Below, piece after piece: positions 44,193 through 55,066 of a stretch of 64,000 nt of DNA. Positions within the stretch are counted from its first letter, which is position 1; every line of letters starts with the position of its first letter. The notes below the pieces were generated by a model. The model did not search any database. It was not told the DNA's origin and saw nothing but the letters and a program-made list of their open reading frames with translations. The position numbers were made by a program, and so were the translations under genes. Origin of the DNA: Plasmopara viticola (Eukaryota > Oomycota > Peronosporomycetes > Peronosporales > Peronosporaceae); contig MBPM02000062.1 of NCBI GenBank assembly GCA_001695595.3, positions 372,001-436,000 of the forward strand. Direction: 5' to 3'.

Positions 44193-47100
44193 CTCCCACT
44201 CGACTCGTCAGCGCTTGGAGACTTGATGACTAATTTGTTTCGAAGGTTTTGGGACTAGACAGCAAAAATTGGCTTGGTCATGATGTCACCAAGCATGTCG
44301 TGCGTCGGACAATACAGCAGCATAACTTGACCGTCTTCTACTTTCTCACGCACGAAGTAGTACCGAATGTCGATATGCTTGGTGCGCTTGTAAAATTCAG
44401 AATTCTTGGCCAAAGCGATGGAACCTTGATTGTCCTCGTTGATCTTGATCGCTTGACTACTTGATTTTCACCAAGCTCGCACATAAAAGTTTCCAACCAA
44501 GTCGCCTCTTGAGCTGCTTCCGTCAAAGCCATGTACGCTGCTTCTGTCGAAAGAAGTGTCACTGTCCGTTGTTTTGCTTGTCCAGCTGACGCAACCTCCA
44601 TTCATCGTGAACGCATAGCCGCTTGTGCTTCATCTGGTTTCCAAATCGCCTGCCCAGTCTGCATCTGAATAAACTCGAAGTCCTTCTTGGTCTTGAGCTT
44701 GAAACGTAATGCCATGCGTCATTGTTCTTGCTCGTATCGGAAGACCCTTTGAGTGCTTGCCAGTGAGTCGGACATGGGTCCGAGGCAAATTGGCTGAGTT
44801 TTCCCACTGCGGCTGCTAGGTCTGGCCGAGTTCCAACCATCAAATGCAAGAGGCAACCAACGGCATCTCGATATGGGACTTCCGCCATTGTCCCATCATG
44901 GCAACACCCTCCTTTGCACATGGCCTTGGTCAACTTGAGTCCTGGATCTTGAAGCGTCCCGACGGAATTACTCTTTTCCATGCCGAAATTTTCCAAAATG
45001 TCACTTGCGGATTTAGTTTGACAAATGGACACGTTACCACTCAAACTTTTTTTTACCAATCACCATGCCCAAAAAGAACTTGAGTCGTCCAAGATCCGTC
45101 ATTTGGAATCGCTCGCTGAAAGCTTTCTTTTTCATCATCAGCAGCTTGTCGTTGTCGCGTGCAAGCACCCGGTCATCAACGTTAAGTGCCACGAGGGTCA
45201 ATTTCTCGTCATTGCGCTTGACGTAAGTACAATGATCTGCATCACACTTCGTAAATTTCATCTCAAGCATGAATGCGCCAATCGTCTGATTCCACATCCG
45301 CGGTGACTGCTTTAACCATAAAGGGAGTGCTTTAGCTGACAGACGTAGTTTGGGTATACGTCGTTGACGTATCCGTCCTGTTGCACCATGTAAGTATCCT
45401 CGTCTAGAGTGCCGTTGAAAAAGGCTGTCTTGACGTCCATCTGATGCAACATCAAGTTGTGCTTGGCTGACAGACTTAGTAAATCCTGATCGAAGTAAAC
45501 TTGGCCACTGGTGCAAAAGTCGCTTCGTAGTCGACACCATACTTTTGAGAAAAAGCCTCGGCCACGAGTCGTGCCTTAAACCGCTCAATCTCTCCGGCCC
45601 GGTTTTTCTTGATCCAAGAAAACCAATTTACAGCCAACAGCCTTGCGACCTTTGGGCAAAGGTACTAGGTCCCAGGTCTTGTACTTGCGAAGAGAACTCA
45701 CTTCAGCATCACACGCCTCCTTCCATTTGGCCGCGTTGCTGGATTCCATTGCCGACTTGGAAGTTGTCAGCATTTCTTCCACTGAATCCACAACAAAGGC
45801 CCTTCGAAATGTTGGGCCAATGCAGACATTTTATGTCGTTTACTGCCGGGCTCAAGATGCAGACCCACAATAAGCTGAGTTCCTGCGTGCTGCTTCTTTT
45901 CAGGCTCCATGACTCAATCTTACATAGCTTCTTCATTACCTAAAGGGTTACAATCAACTTTTCGGTATCCTTGAAATAGCTTCTCCTGACTTGGTACTTG
46001 GTATCTTGTCGTCAAAGGTATTTTTCGTAAATTGTGCGTCTCGACTGACCTGAATGCGACCGCTTGCAATTTCTTCAAACCCCTACGTTTTTTTATACTC
46101 TAAATACCCAATAAACCGACAGCGGACTGATCGAGCATCAAACTTAGATCGAATCTCCTTGATAACCGAGGAGTACGCATGGCACCCGAACACCTTCAAG
46201 TTTGCAAATAAAGGCTATTTGCCAGTCCACACTTAAATCGGCGATACATCATTACCAATGGCTTGTGTTGGGCATCGATTGCGTAGGAACGCAGCCGTCA
46301 AAATAGCTTCACCCCAATACAGCTTTGGTGGACCAGCCTGCTCTAGCATGCATCCGCCACACTCAACAAGTGTACAATTCATGCGCTCTGCAACTTCGTT
46401 TAGTTGTGGCGTGTATGGTGGCGTAAACTTCTGTACAATGCCACGTTCTGCACAAATCTTTGTCATTGCTCCAGTATTGTACTCGCCACCATTATCACGA
46501 CGAATTAGTTAAACCACCATATCGGTCTGATTTTCGGCCAGCGCAACGTAAGCGGCAGACTTGTCAGCCACTTCAGACTTGTCAATAGACGAAGCGAAAT
46601 AGCGCTTGCCACTAAACGTTTCCGTCTGTACAGGTCCACACACATCGCTGTGAATGACTTCGAGTACTTTCGCCGCCCAATTTGGAGACGACTTCATGAA
46701 GCTTACCCGCGATTGTTTGCCTAGAGCGCACCCTTTACATAGCCCCCACTTGTTAACTGACTCCAGGTCAATACCTGCTCCACAGCCTTTTGCAACAATA
46801 GTGGAAAGACCACCGTGACCAATGTGACCTAGTCGAAGGTGCCAGAGGTACGAAGTGGTGTCGCAATGGCATCCCAGCGATCTAGTCACGTTGGCCTCGC
46901 TCACAAATGTTGGCTTCATGCAAAGCTTGAACAGCCCTTTTAGTCCGCGGGCGCCTAATTTCCAGCGAAGACCTGTTGCTTCAGCAAAGTAGTTGTCGTG
47001 CTCAAAGGTAACTGAACTACATCTTTTGTAAAATGTCCAACGGAGAACAAATTGCGCGAAAGCTTCGGGATGTGCCATACCGACGTAAGTTCACCTTTTA

Positions 47101-48173
47101 TCATTCCGTGGGGCGTTGTCATCGACATAACAATGTCACCCGTTCCCACAGCTGGAACCACGCCATCGTCCGCGAGGTGCACGTCGACTGGGTTGATTTC
47201 TTGTAGTTCTTTGTATACTCTTTCGAGTATGTCATGTGTTGAGTGGTACCCGAGTCAACTAACCACACACAGCTTGACTTGAAGGGACATGCAGCTTCAC
47301 CAACCGAGAAAAGGTAGTCGCCAGAGTCATCATTGTTACTCTGCGCGGCAATCGCACATTGCGGTCGCTGTCGCTACGCATTGTCACGGATTTGAGCCGG
47401 GCTCTTGGTAATCCAATGCCCATGCTTTCCACAACAGTGACAGGCACTGCTAGCCTTCACTGACGCTTGTCGTCCTTTGCGTCGTTCATTATCTTTAGTC
47501 GCAGACGCTTGACCTTGGCTGTGCACGGCTCCGTCGACGCCGCACCCTTGCTCTTCGCGCTACAAAATCCATGCAGCAGCCGAGACGTGACGAGCTCCCA
47601 CAACAGAGAGTCGGTTCTTGACTCAAGTGCCGTGATCAGGAACGCGTACGACTCGCTGAGACTTGCCAAAACCGAAGTGACCAGGTCGTCCTCGCTAACC
47701 GGGGCACCCACAGCATCGAGCTGGTCCGCCAGCGTCTTAATCTTATTGGTGTGCGCGAGCACATCTTCCCTTTCATCCATCTTGGCCGTGAATAAGCGAC
47801 GACAAAGAAAGAGCTTATTTGCGAGGCTCTTCTTCTCGAAGTGTCCCTCAAGCCGCGACCATGCATCTTGTGCCCCACTTGCCGAACGAACCAACAGCAG
47901 CTGCGAATCCTCCATCGCAAGACATGTGATCGTGAGTGCCTTCCTCGACTTGCACTCGAACGTGTTTTGATCCAGCGCAGTAGTCAGGTGTTCCAGCTTG
48001 CACTTCCCGCTCACCACTTCCCACAAGTCACGCTCTTCCAGCAGCATCTGCATTTAAAATTTCCATTTGTGAAAATTTGTCCCATCGCACTTGTTGATGC
48101 GAATGATCGTGGAGGTGTCCATGGCGAGGGCGAAGCCGGTGTCGGAGTTTGGAAAGACGGAGCTTGGGCTCAT
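44193..48173 (-). pseudogene. gag-pol of minus-strand family A element, disrupted
   Basis: Gag begins at ATG 48173-48171 inside the primer-binding site (MSPSSVFPNSDT). An early TAA follows KWKF near 48055, after which gag is readable to about 47560. Zinc knuckle, protease (near 47255, VDSG-T) and GAG-pre-integrase (HIPKLSRNLFSVGHF near 47070) follow. Integrase (TPQLNEVAERMNCTLVECGGCML near 46410-46340), linker, RT (45590-45035) and RNase H (45060-44330) complete it. The RT catalytic segment reads NVDD instead of YVDD. Many frameshifts and stops. Confidence 0.8.
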
Positions 48174-48176
48174 AAC

Positions 48177-48481
48177 TGAAGAAGGTCGAGTGTGCACTAG
48201 TTTGGTATGAATATATTTATAAGGTCCTTAGTTCGCAACTACATGCTACATCTAAGCCAATGATTTACCTAAGCCAATCAGAACGACTCACTATCCGGGC
48301 GCAATCATTTTTCCATCCGGGCGCAATCATCTTCCCATTGCAGAATCGATCTTTTGCCCATCTTAAATCCGCTCCTCCAAGTAGTCATCAACTGATTGCA
48401 GGTACTGGTACTAACCGATATGTAGTCGCTGGTCGAGGCGTTTCTTCGTCAGCATCTTCGACAACAGTCGTATCCTCAACA
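48177..48481 (-). repeat. 5' LTR of minus-strand family A element
   Basis: On the minus strand it begins TGTTGAGGATACGACTG and ends CGACCTTCTTCA, followed by GTTATGAGCCCAAGCTCC. The ATCCGGGCGCAAT module occurs twice, 22 bp apart (48291-48305 and 48313-48327 on the plus strand). Confidence 0.8.
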
Positions 48482-49229
48482 AAGTTTTCCTCAATTTGGA
48501 TCGTGCTGAGTTTGCCAGCCAGGTATAATCGTCCGCTTCACCAAATGGACGTGAAGGCAGCGTTTTTGAATGGTATGCTTGATGAAGACATCTATATGGC
48601 ACAGCCGTACGGACACGTTGACGCAGCTCACCCTGACTACGTATGCAAGCTTGTGTATGCAAGCTTAAGCGATCGTTAGAAGGTTTTAAATAGCCATTGA
48701 TGGTTTTTTGCTTAAGATTGGTTTTGGCAAGTGCGACTCGGACCATTGTGTATGTCAACGGAATGGTAATGGTGACATGGCTTTGTGGTTCTTTACGTTG
48801 ACGACCTTCTCACCGCAAGTGGCAACGAAGAGCTCCTCGAGTCGATTAAGCGTATGCTGAGCGATCGTTTGGAGATGACAGATCGTAGTGAGCTCAATTA
48901 TTTTCTCGGTGTTGAGATTAAGAGCGACCACGAGGGTGGCCAAGTGACGATGGGGCAAACAAATTTTCTGCAGTCAAAATTGATAAAGTTTGGCATATAC
49001 GAAAGTAAGCCTGTGAGGACGCAACAAGACCCTGGACAAAAGCTGAAGAAAAACCTGTGCGAAGGCGGCTGCATACATGTAGAAACTATGAAGAACGTGT
49101 CTTACCAGAGTGCCGTCGGAGCTATGACGTATATAATGGTGGCGACGCGTCCGGATCTCGCTGCGGCAGTAGGTGTTCTCAGTCAATTTGATACTAGTTC
49201 CTGTTTAACACACTGGCTGTTAATAAAAC
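48482..49229 (+). mobile_element. Copia RT/RNase H fragment
   Basis: The plus strand encodes RT from FSSIWIVLSLPARY (48485) through HQMDVKAAFLNG and VLYVDDLLTAS (48785-48820, YVDD intact), then a long open stretch to the RNase H start (MVATRPDLAAAVGVLSQF), where it meets a truncated LTR. One stop near 48677 interrupts RT. It is closest to family A/B. Confidence 0.78.
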
Positions 49230-50252
49230 GACTGTTGGCAAAGATGCTGGCGAAGGAACGCCTCGACCAGCCACTACATATTGGTTCGTACCAGTATCTG
49301 CAATCAGTTGATGAATGCTCGAAGGAGCAGATTCAAGATGGGCAAAAGATCGGTTTTGGGATGGGAAGATGATTGCGCCCGGATGGTTAGTCGTTCTGAT
49401 TGGCTTAGATAAATCATTGCTTAGGGTAGCATGTAGTTGCGAACTAAGGATCTTATAAATATATTTTACCAACTAGTGCACACTTGACCTTCTTCAGTTA
49501 TGAGCCCAAGCTTCGTCTTCCCAAACTCCGACACCGACTTTACCCTCACCATGGACACCTCCACGACCAACCGCATCAACGAGTTCGATGGGACAAATTT
49601 TCACACATGGAAGTTCAAGATGCAGATGGTGCTGAAGGAGCGTGACTTGTGGGAAGTGGTGAGCGGGAGATCAAGCTGGAACACCTGACTACTGGGCATG
49701 ATCAAAACACGTTCGAGCGCAAGTCGAAGAAGGCACTCACGATCACATGTCTTTCGATGGAGGATTCGTAGCTGCCGTTGGTTCGTTCGGCAAGTGGGGC
49801 ACACGATGCACGGTCGCGGCTTGAGGGACACTTCGAGAAGAAGAGCCTCGCAAATAAGCTCTTTCTTTGTCGTCGCTTCTTCACGGCCAAGATGGATGAA
49901 GGGGAAGATGTGCTCGCGCACATTAATAAGATTAAGACGCTGGCGGAGCAGCTCGATGCTGTGGGTGCCCCGGTTAGCGAGGACGACCTGGTGATTACGC
50001 TTTTGGCAAGTCTCAGCGAGTCGTACGCGTTCCTGATCACGGCACTAGAGTCAAGAGCCGACTTTTTGTCGTGGGAGCTCGTCACGCCTCGGCTGCAGCA
50101 TAAATATTTGAAGCGCAAAGAGCAAGGGTGCGACGTCGACGGAGCCGTGCACAGCCAAGGTCAAGCGTTTGCGACTAAAGATAATGGACAACGCAAAGGA
50201 CTACAAGCGTAAGTGAAGGCTAGTAGTGCATGTCAGTATTGTGGAGAGCATG
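49230..50252 (+). mobile_element. family A fragment: 5'-shortened LTR and gag
   Basis: The LTR (49230-49496) lacks its first bases and ends CTTGACCTTCTTCA. Gag begins at ATG 49500 (MSPSFVFPNSDTDFTLTMDT), shifts frame after VVSG (about 49670), contains a TAG near 49770 and reads on to the zinc knuckle CQYCGEH at 50230-50250. There a family C LTR begins. Confidence 0.8.
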
Positions 50253-50510
50253 TGTTGAGGGTTATGGATTTCAAGTAACGTACACAAACCAACCCGGTCC
50301 AACTCGAACCGCGATTCAACATGTTTTCTACTTTTTACGGTTTAAGGTAATTACGTTATGTAGAATGAGTGGCTACGAGAAGTAGAAGTGTAAGTCCCTA
50401 CGAATCATACACTTCCAAACATTCCTTCCTCTGCTCAAGTGTCTTCGCTCCGGTTCTCCTCCGCGCAGACTTTCAATTGTTTACCTTCGTCCTCTTCAGC
50501 TCATCCGAAA
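50253..50510 (+). repeat. 5' LTR of the family C element
   Basis: Begins TGTTGAGGGTTATGGATTTC and ends near CTCATCCGAAA. It aligns with 54110-54353 and with the solo LTR 37453-37710, sharing GGTAATTACGTTATGTAGAA and CTCAAGTGTCTTCGCTC. Confidence 0.8.
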
Positions 50511-50529
50511 GGTTGCGAAAACAACGACC

Positions 50530-51957
50530 ATGACCTCTGCGCACACCGTATCGGCCATGATCGCCATCGAGAAATTCAACGACGACAACTTTGCCGCGTG
50601 GAACCGCGACATGCGTGGCGTGTTCCTGCCCAAGTCGGTATGGCACGTGGTCAACCGAGAGGTGACTCCGACCTTCGCCGATGCTCGTGCTGCGGACGAG
50701 TATGTCAAAACCAGCAACGTCGCTTTCGATCTGATGCTCCTGCATATGGAGGCCGACTACCATCACGTGATTGGTGACTGCGAGGAAGCGTGGGTTGCGT
50801 GGCAGCGTATTAAGACGCTTTACGGTGGACCACAGAAGGCTGAACGCATCTACTTGAAGCGTCAACTCTTCGGTATTGAGATGGCGGAAGGCGACAACGT
50901 CATGCACCATTGCAACGAAGTCCTCAACATCAGCGCCAAGCTCAGCAGCATTGATGCTAAGATGGAGGATGAAGACGTTGCGATTTGCTTAATGCGAAGT
51001 CTCCCTAAACATTTTGAGAACGTTGTTCTTAACTTGGAGATCAGCAACGCCGAACTACGGATGCAAGACGTTGTAAAGGTGCTTACGAATGAGCATATCA
51101 AGCGGCAAAGTGCAAAGACCCCGGTGATCAAGACCGAAGATGCGGTGAAGGCATTTAGTGCTGAGCGAGAGTCTCGCCAATGCACATATTGTGGGAGATT
51201 GGGGCATTTCGTGGAGCGGTGCTGGACCAAGCAAAAGGACGACAATCGAGGTGCTCGACGCGGCGGCCAAGCTCGTGGACGCGGAGTCAACAACATTCAC
51301 AATCAACCCAACGATGATTACGAGTACGACCGTGTTGCGTTTGCTGTATCGGTGGAATGTCGACTTTCAACAGGCAAGAATATGCCAGGGATGTGGACGA
51401 TCGACAGCGGTGCCACGCACCACATCTGCAACAACAAGGCCAAGTTCGTCATGCTGAATGAGCAAGATAAAGGTGAGCTATCGGTGGCTGACGGCAACGA
51501 GGCCGAGATCAAGGCCGTTGGCACCATCATTGAACGAGTGATTCTGTCCGATCGTGAAGAACGCGACATTGAAATCAAGGATGAACTATATGTGCCGATG
51601 ATGAACAAGAACCTGCTGTCTGTACCGCAGATCAACAAGAGTGGCAAGTTTGAAGTGACGTTTGATGGCGCGCACATGCACATTGCGCGGAAATCCTCGC
51701 ATCGAGTGGTAGCCACAGTAGATGTTATGGATGGACTGCATCGGCTTTGCACGGCACAGCGCTCGGCAAATGCGACTACACGTGAGAACGGTTGTGTCGA
51801 CTTACACGCACGGAGGGGTCATGCTCTAGTTGACGTGCTTCGCAAGATGGTGACCACCAACATGATCAAGGATGCAAACGTGCCTATCAGGTCAAGTGGA
51901 TCAGGTGCATGCCGAGGGTGTCAGCAAGGAAAGATGGTTCAGAAATCACACCTTTGA
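50530..51957 (+). CDS. gag: gag-protease ORF of the family C Copia element
   Basis: A 475-codon uninterrupted frame from ATG 50530, the longest intact gag in the C group. The N-terminal two thirds form the Copia gag (UBN2-like) domain ([43 protein letters not shown]). The zinc knuckle [14 protein letters not shown] is at 51181-51222, and the protease motif [11 protein letters not shown] follows with its catalytic Asp at 51403-51405. The GAG-pre-integrase His/Cys segment (HARRGHA, then CRGCQQGKM) comes next. It ends at a frameshift, after which integrase continues in another frame. It packages RNA and processes the polyprotein in an active element; here it is probably a relic. Confidence 0.82.
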   Translation: MTSAHTVSAMIAIEKFNDDNFAAWNRDMRGVFLPKSVWHVVNREVTPTFADARAADEYVKTSNVAFDLMLLHMEADYHHVIGDCEEAWVAWQRIKTLYGGPQKAERIYLKRQLFGIEMAEGDNVMHHCNEVLNISAKLSSIDAKMEDEDVAICLMRSLPKHFENVVLNLEISNAELRMQDVVKVLTNEHIKRQSAKTPVIKTEDAVKAFSAERESRQCTYCGRLGHFVERCWTKQKDDNRGARRGGQARGRGVNNIHNQPNDDYEYDRVAFAVSVECRLSTGKNMPGMWTIDSGATHHICNNKAKFVMLNEQDKGELSVADGNEAEIKAVGTIIERVILSDREERDIEIKDELYVPMMNKNLLSVPQINKSGKFEVTFDGAHMHIARKSSHRVVATVDVMDGLHRLCTAQRSANATTRENGCVDLHARRGHALVDVLRKMVTTNMIKDANVPIRSSGSGACRGCQQGKMVQKSHL

Positions 51958-54101
51958 GCTGCTCCACTTCGACATCTGTGGGCCCGTGGAGACAAATCTT
52001 TCGGCGGGAGCAAGTATCTCTTGCTGATCGTGGATGAAGCTAGCGGGTGCATGCAACGTTTCTGCCTGCGTGCCAAGTCTGAGAGCGAGTACTGTGTCAA
52101 GAAGTACATCTTGATGGTGCAGACCCAGTTCGGCAAGAAGGTCAAGTATGTACGACACGACGGAGCCCGTGAGTTTGCAACAAGCTCGCTTCAAGACTTC
52201 TACGAAGATGAAGGTATCGAGCAGCAAACCAAGGTGCCATACGCATATCAGACCAACGGCACAGTGGAGCGCGCCATCAGGACCATCGTCACAATCGGCC
52301 GCAGCATATTGCACCATGCCAAGTTGGACAAGTGTTTTCGGGGTGAAGCTGCTATGGTGGCCATCTGCATCAAGGATCGCCTTTTGTCGCCCAAGATCAA
52401 CGACAAGACTCCTTTTGAGATTGTGTACAAGTTCAAGCCAAGCGTCAATCATATGCGTGCTTTTGTGTGCCGGACATACGTTCACACTCCAAAGGAAAAG
52501 CGGTCCCAAGGCTCGAACAGGAATTTTCGTGGGTTACGAAGAGGTGTCCAAGGCTTACAGGGTTCTTGACATTGAAGCTGGGCAAGTGGTGATTACTCGC
52601 GATGTCACCTTCGACGAATCAAGTTTCGGGATTTTGGATATGGGCGTTGGTGATGATGGCGATGACGATGATGATTTCGACCTCGACTCGCTAAGCATCA
52701 GTGATCCGGATGCAACTCACCCGATGATCTTCAAGCAGGCAACAAAAAGCAAGGAGCGTGCAAGTGTGAGGAATACCGATCGCGACTCGACAAACACCAA
52801 AAATGAGCATCACGGAGCTGGACTTGAAGAGGGAAGTGCCCCTGAAGGATTAAACGAATGTCGAGCAAAGCGCAGATCAGTCGAACGGATGTCACTCGAT
52901 TCCGCGAATGAACAAGAGAAAGCCACGTCGGGTGACGACTCAACCTCTTCTGTCTTTTGGCGAGCAAGTGCCAACGCGGTCGAAGCCGGCGATCCGTTAG
53001 AGCCAACGACATTTCAAGATGCTGTTAGCAGGCCTGACCAAGTTCACTGGCGTGAGGTAATCCATGCAGAACTGCACTCATTACAACTTCGTGGTGTGTT
53101 TCGAGCTGCTAAACTGCCCACTGGACAGGAAGCCATTGGAACCAAGTGGGTATTCAAGATCAAGCGCAAGGCCGATGGATCGATCGAGAAGTACAAGGCG
53201 CGCTTTGTGGCTAAAGGGATAAGGCAAAAGTACGGCATCGACTACTCAAAAACGTTCTCGCCCGATGTCAAGTATGTGACATTGCGAATGGTGATCAGCT
53301 TGACCAAGTTCTTTGAGTGGCCTCTGGATCAACTTAATGTGGTGACGGCGTTCCTGTACGGCGTTATGGAAGAAGTCGTGTATTGTGTGGTGCCCGAAGG
53401 AGTGGAGCTTGACGATGACCACAATTGGTTGGGGTTGGTCAAGGCATTTTACGGCCTGAATTAAGCTTAGCGCGTATGAAACGAGACGTTTGACGAGTAC
53501 GTGTGCTCAATCGGTTCCCAAATGTCCCACTTCGACCCATGTCTGTACATCAAGGTAACGACGGCAAGTGTGTATTTTTGCTAGTGTACGTCGATGATGT
53601 GCTAGTTACCGGCAGCTCAAGTGAACTGATCGCGCGAACCAAGAGTGACTTAAAGACGCGCTTCGAGATAACGGATAGCGGCAAGTGTGCGTTTGTCATG
53701 GAAGACAACCAGTCGTGTATCAAGATGACAAAGAATCCGGCACAACTCGATTCATTCAAAGTATCCGTGTGAATCGTGACTTGCACGTCGTTCTGCTCGG
53801 CCACTAGAAGACACGTATCAATTGCTGCAGGTGTGGTACCATAATCCTCGTGTAATTTCATCCCAACGGCCCCGGCATCAATGGTATCCTGGAGCCCTTG
53901 CGGAAGAGAGGTAAATCATGGTCGGGCCAAGCACATCGACATCAAGTATCACCACATTCGTGATGATGTCAAGCGTGGTGAAGTGAAGTTGGAGTACTGC
54001 GAGACTTCGATCATGCTCGCGGACATCATGACGAAGGGACTACTAGGACCGCATCACAAGGACTTGATGGAAGCGCTCGGCATACATGCGTGGTCGCATT
54101 G
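51958..54101 (+). pseudogene. pol: integrase-RT-RNase H of the family C element, disrupted
   Basis: Integrase continues in a second frame (LLIVDEASGCM, YQTNGTVERAIRTIVTIGRS, about 52020-52500). The linker and RT continue in a third frame to 53464 (RDVTFDESSFG; KYKARFVAKGIRQKYGIDY near 53190-53245), ending in a TAA. RT resumes with [14 protein letters not shown] (about 53585). After SGKCAFVM the reading passes directly into the RNase H segment [13 protein letters not shown], so the region between is deleted. The urease insertion follows, then [19 protein letters not shown] and ETSIMLADIMTKGL to the TGA near 54101. Confidence 0.8.
53740..53910 (-). pseudogene. captured fragment of urease catalytic (alpha) domain
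   Basis: The 171-bp segment reads on the minus strand as a piece of the urease nickel-binding domain: [18 protein letters not shown], then [20 protein letters not shown], then [16 protein letters not shown]. In known ureases this block contains the carbamylated lysine (G-x-K-x-HED) that bridges the two nickel ions, a substrate-binding His (HED), and a nickel-ligand His (IHTDTLNE); all three are present. About 57 codons remain of a family of roughly 570-840. The segment lies exactly between KNP and VNHGR of Copia RNase H, antisense to the element, and adds a stop to the pol frame. It is not a functional gene. Confidence 0.85.
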
Positions 54102-54109
54102 AGGAAGCG

Positions 54110-54353
54110 TATTGAGGGTTATGAATTTCAGGTAACGTACACAACCCAACCCGGTCCATTCTGAACCGTGGTTCAACATAGTTCTTACTTTTTACGGTTT
54201 AAGGTAATTACGTTATGTAGAATGAGTGGTTACGATAAGTAGAAGTGTAAGTCCCAATAAATCAATCACTTTTTGCGCAAGTGTCTTCGCTCTGGCTCTC
54301 CCCCGCGCAGACTCTTCGCTTCTTTACCTTCGTTCTCTTCAGCTCATCCAACA
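54110..54353 (+). repeat. 3' LTR of the family C element
   Basis: Begins TATTGAGGGTTATGAATTTC, nine bases after the pol stop codon, and ends near CTCATCCAACA. It is shorter than the 5' LTR by about a dozen bases near its 3' end. Confidence 0.78.
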
Positions 54354-54767
54354 CTCATAAAAATATTCACTTTGCACTTTGCCATCTACAGCATAAGTGC
54401 TTTTTACATCATCGCGGTCGTCAAATGCATGAGAGCACCCACTGCTTCACGAAATAGAGCGTTGATTTTGGATGTTGCATTACTCGAAACCAGTCGGACT
54501 CATCACAGCCTTGCAGTCGTCCATGCCAAAACGCTTGAGAATGTCCTCTACGTAGCGTCGATGGCGCATTTTTACGCTGCCGTCAGCGTTGTCCGCTAGC
54601 TTGATACCCAAAACAAACGCACACCTGCCGCTGTCCGTCATCTCGAAGCGCGTCTTTAAGTCACTTGATTCGCGCGATTAGTTCACTTGAGCTGCCGGTA
54701 ATTAGCACATCATCGACGTACACTAGCAAAAATACACACTTTCCGTCTGGTATTTTGATGTACAGAC
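54354..54767 (-). mobile_element. family C-type RT fragment with an LTR scrap
   Basis: On the minus strand [20 protein letters not shown] is read from about 54763 to 54705, followed by [31 protein letters not shown] and KRFGMDDCKAVMS to about 54420, covering RT with an intact YVDD. At 54365-54395 a plus-strand scrap of A/B LTR 3' end (TATTCACTTTGCACTTTGCC) is embedded. There is no other element sequence. Confidence 0.75.
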
Positions 54768-55066
54768 TGTTGTCGAAGACGCTGTGAAAGTAACGCCTCG
54801 ACCAGCGACTACATATCGGTAAGTATCGGTATCTGCAATCAGTTGATGACTGCTTGGAGGAGCGGGTTCAAGATGGACAAAAGATCGACTTTGGGATGGG
54901 AAGATGATTGCGCCCGGATGGAAATGAATTGCGCCCGGATGGTAAGTCGTTCTGATTGGCTTAGAAAAATCATTGGATTAGAGGTAGCATGTAGTTGCGA
55001 ACTAAGGACCTTATAAATATGTTAACTTTGCATTTTGCCATCTTCAGCTCAAGTAACCTTTCTTCA
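54768..55066 (+). repeat. family B LTR, plus orientation
   Basis: Begins TGTTGTCGAAGACGCTGTG and ends CCTTTCTTCA. The ATTGCGCCCGGATGG module occurs twice with a 21-bp period (54907-54921 and 54928-54942). ACCTTATAAATATG lies near the 3' end. It is followed directly by minus-strand protease/gag of the same family. Confidence 0.8.

Larger units (their letters stand above)
43918..48481 (-). mobile_element. family A Copia retrotransposon, full length with both LTRs, inactive
   Basis: 5' LTR 48481-48177, internal region 48176-44193, 3' LTR 44192-43918. The 3' LTR also sits at the 5' side of the B' fragment, so the two internal regions share one LTR. By eye the LTRs are recognisably the same family but differ by many substitutions, and the 5' LTR has lost the INR region (TTTGCATT-type segment) while gaining a second ATTGCGCCCGGATGG module. 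The element is therefore old. Confidence 0.85.
50253..54353 (+). mobile_element. family C Copia retrotransposon with both LTRs, carrying a urease fragment
   Basis: 5' LTR 50253-50510, internal 50511-54109, 3' LTR 54110-54353. It starts exactly at the broken zinc knuckle of the preceding family A gag. Flanking pentamers (GCATG left, CTCAT right) do not match, so insertion was followed by rearrangement or the ends are recombinant. The post-LTR sequence is GGTTGCGAAAACAAC, which keeps only the GGTT of the primer-binding site seen in other families. RT and RNase H are joined by an internal deletion, and a foreign 171-bp segment lies in RNase H. Confidence 0.83.

Noticed and set aside
52148..52500. 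Upstream part of the long plus-strand frame 52148-53464
   Set aside because: In this interval the Copia integrase is read in a different frame; only the part after about 52500 is genuine pol.
53550..53739. C-terminal extension of the urease-like minus-strand frame
   Set aside because: After NES the frame is antisense of Copia RT/RNase H; only 53740-53910 resembles urease.
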